Assembly: GCF_034190915.1 (NCBI RefSeq)
Contig: NW_026947543.1
Location: 124,001-188,000 of the forward strand
DNA from: Cavia porcellus
Taxonomy: Eukaryota > Chordata > Mammalia > Rodentia > Caviidae
DNA: 64,000 bases
Direction of reading: 5' to 3'
Part shown: one piece after another, positions 62,263 through 64,000 of the stretch
How the letters are laid out: every line of letters starts with the position of its first letter
Numbering within the stretch: position 1 is the stretch's first letter
The notes under the pieces: model-generated
Told to the model about the DNA's origin: nothing
Databases searched by the model: none
What the model saw: the letters and a program-made list of their open reading frames with translations, nothing else
Translations under genes and position numbers: made by a program

Positions 62263-64000
62263 TGTGTCCTTGGATGATTACAGCCCAGGTGAACAGGGTT
62301 CAAATATATTGGATCCTGTGCATTTGAAGAGGAAATGAGTAAAGATTCATGAGTTAATGTGGACATGCCAGGGAATTGAGGGGCCATGATAGAGACAAAA
62401 CTTCAGGCCATGGGCTGAAGGCTGAGGATTCTGTACCTCTAGCTTCTTGAATAGTGGGCCTGCTGAGCAATTGTGTGCTCTCAAATGTAATTTGATGGGT
62501 TTTGTTTTAATTTATTTTGTTTTTTGCTTTGGTTTTTTACATGGAAGGAACTGTACCATGGTTTGAAGAAGCTGGAGTGTCTTACCTAAGAGAAATTTGC
62601 AAAAAGGGACAATTCAACAGCCAAGAATTTCTCAAATGCCCTTGGCGTTTTAAAAAAAGTGACATAAAGTGGAGCGTGTCATGTCCATGTCTCTTTACAA
62701 AAGATTTTACCTCCTATTTGATAGGAATTACTGTTTCTTTGAAAGGTCAACCTGCACTGAAATAAAGATAATCCCTCCTTTCCTCATTCTGCTTGAAACC
62801 ACATGCTTTGTTAGTTATATTTTCTTACGCAGAAACACTTGGAGATGCCTACAGCAAGAGTTTCCCATTGGTGGAATTTCCACGGAGACACATGAAGTAA
62901 TACTGCACAATTTCAAGTGAAGTGCACTGTCCCTTGACAATGGCAAGTCTGAGCAAATCTCTAGTAACTGAAAATCTTAGAAAGTCTGAAAGTGAGTGAA
63001 TGAAAATGGGCCTCTCCACATTTGGACAGGGCCTCTCCTGAAGCACACATTTGTGGAAAAAGTAATTATGAGAGAAGAATGAACTCCCAAAACGGAATGA
63101 AAATTTTCTTGTTTAGGACTGGAACATTATGGCCTGGAGCCCTGTGGTTCTAACTGGATGAGCAAAGTGTGAGCAGAGATCAAAGTAAAACACACACCAT
63201 TTAGGGAACTCGATATTTAACCAGGTGTCCAGAGTAGTGGCAAACTGTACTTGTGTCAATTTGCTCAAATCCTGTATTCACAAGAAAGTAAATTCCAGCA
63301 CGACCAGTGACTAGAGGAGGACACATTTCAAAGGACTTGTAAAAAGTCCAACCCTGAACTTAGCCCAACACTGAATTTAGATGAAAATAGCAGAGTCTGT
63401 TAGTCTTTCAAGTTTGAATTGGAGAAACTTATAGCATGTAATAGCTGTTACATGAATAACTTCAGAGCTTTTGGAGAGGTCGAAATCACTGTGAGTGAGG
63501 GCTTCACTGAATCACAAAGTTAAAAATAGTATAACAAACAATATGCAAAACCAATCAACCAATTAAATACAAACACTAAGTCCAAAGGGTTTCACTGGTT
63601 TTAAAACCACTTATGGAATGCACAACTATTGATGAGGCTTACTCTGCATTCTGCTTTACTCAGGCCTGGTACATGAGCAACTGTGAAAGCAAAATTCAAA
63701 ATGTTATGTGAAGTGACCATTTCATTGTTGAAACCATGACCCAATAGACATTTTCTCTTTTGAAACTTTGTACATTATCCATATATGTTCTCAAAGGGAA
63801 GGAATACACAGGATTTAGGCTGAATTTTTTTTTTTTCAGTATTTTGTGTTCCACCAGATTTATTTGAAGATCTACTGTCCTGCATCCACTGCCCAATGCA
63901 GAAGGCCACACATAGGACAACCCACATGAGAACTTCACTTCTACAGCCTGATTATATCATCATGAGAATATAATTTTCCTTTCATCATCAAAGATTTTTA
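62263..64000 (+). repeat. Macrosatellite unit 15, partial (1738 bp)
   Basis: Runs to the window end without a break, so the array continues. Head marker CCCAGGTG. It follows units 13 and 14 in its markers. The part seen ends before the subrepeats. Confidence 0.95.

Noticed and set aside
1..64000. Array identified as the DXZ4 macrosatellite
   Set aside because: The unit size is similar, but this unit is AT-rich and CpG-poor and I see no CTCF-site array. I cannot assign a named locus.

Overview
The window looks like rodent genomic DNA, probably muroid. It is a head-to-tail macrosatellite with a 3.85-kb unit, interrupted once by a nearly complete class II (betaretrovirus-like) endogenous retrovirus (ERV). 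Two things point to a rodent: a diverged antisense B1/proto-B1-type SINE inside every unit, and an ERV whose LTR ends, 6-bp target duplication and polypurine tract resemble IAP/ERVK-type elements. I cannot name the species or the locus. No cellular protein-coding gene is supported anywhere in the window.

Layout. Positions 1-30794 hold eight complete units of 3848-3851 bp. Unit 9 starts at 30795, is split by the ERV at 33843-40930, and finishes at 41737; without the ERV and the duplicated 6 bp it is 3849 bp. Units 10-14 follow (41738-62262) and unit 15 runs off the window end. All units have the same orientation. I set the unit phase by the window start, so it is arbitrary. Unit 11 is 4169 bp, unit 12 is 4166 bp and unit 14 is 4491 bp, because each gains one or two extra copies of an internal 321-bp subrepeat that other units carry twice. 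Each subrepeat carries a CCAAT box and, 13 bp downstream, a palindromic RFX-type X-box. The array therefore holds 32 such modules in 14 complete units. The rest of the unit is AT-rich and has no open frame that survives in all copies.

The ERV is 7088 bp. It has two 303-bp LTRs that differ at 4 positions, a primer-binding site close to the 3' end of tRNA-Ile, a leader with a strong splice donor, an open gag, a -1 frameshift into a dUTPase-protease-G-patch frame, a second -1 frameshift into an open pol (RT, RNase H, integrase), a very short env-like membrane protein frame, a polypurine tract and the 3' LTR. All catalytic motifs I looked for in protease, RT, RNase H and integrase are present, and no frame is broken. 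Env is reduced to 153 codons and the dUTPase seems to lack one motif, so the element is best read as a young, non-infectious retrotransposon-like provirus.

Array and ERV together record recent history. Some neighbouring units are almost identical (units 3 and 4 differ at two positions I could find), the subrepeat block shows crossover hybrids, and the ERV occurs in one unit only. It therefore has not been spread by array homogenisation.
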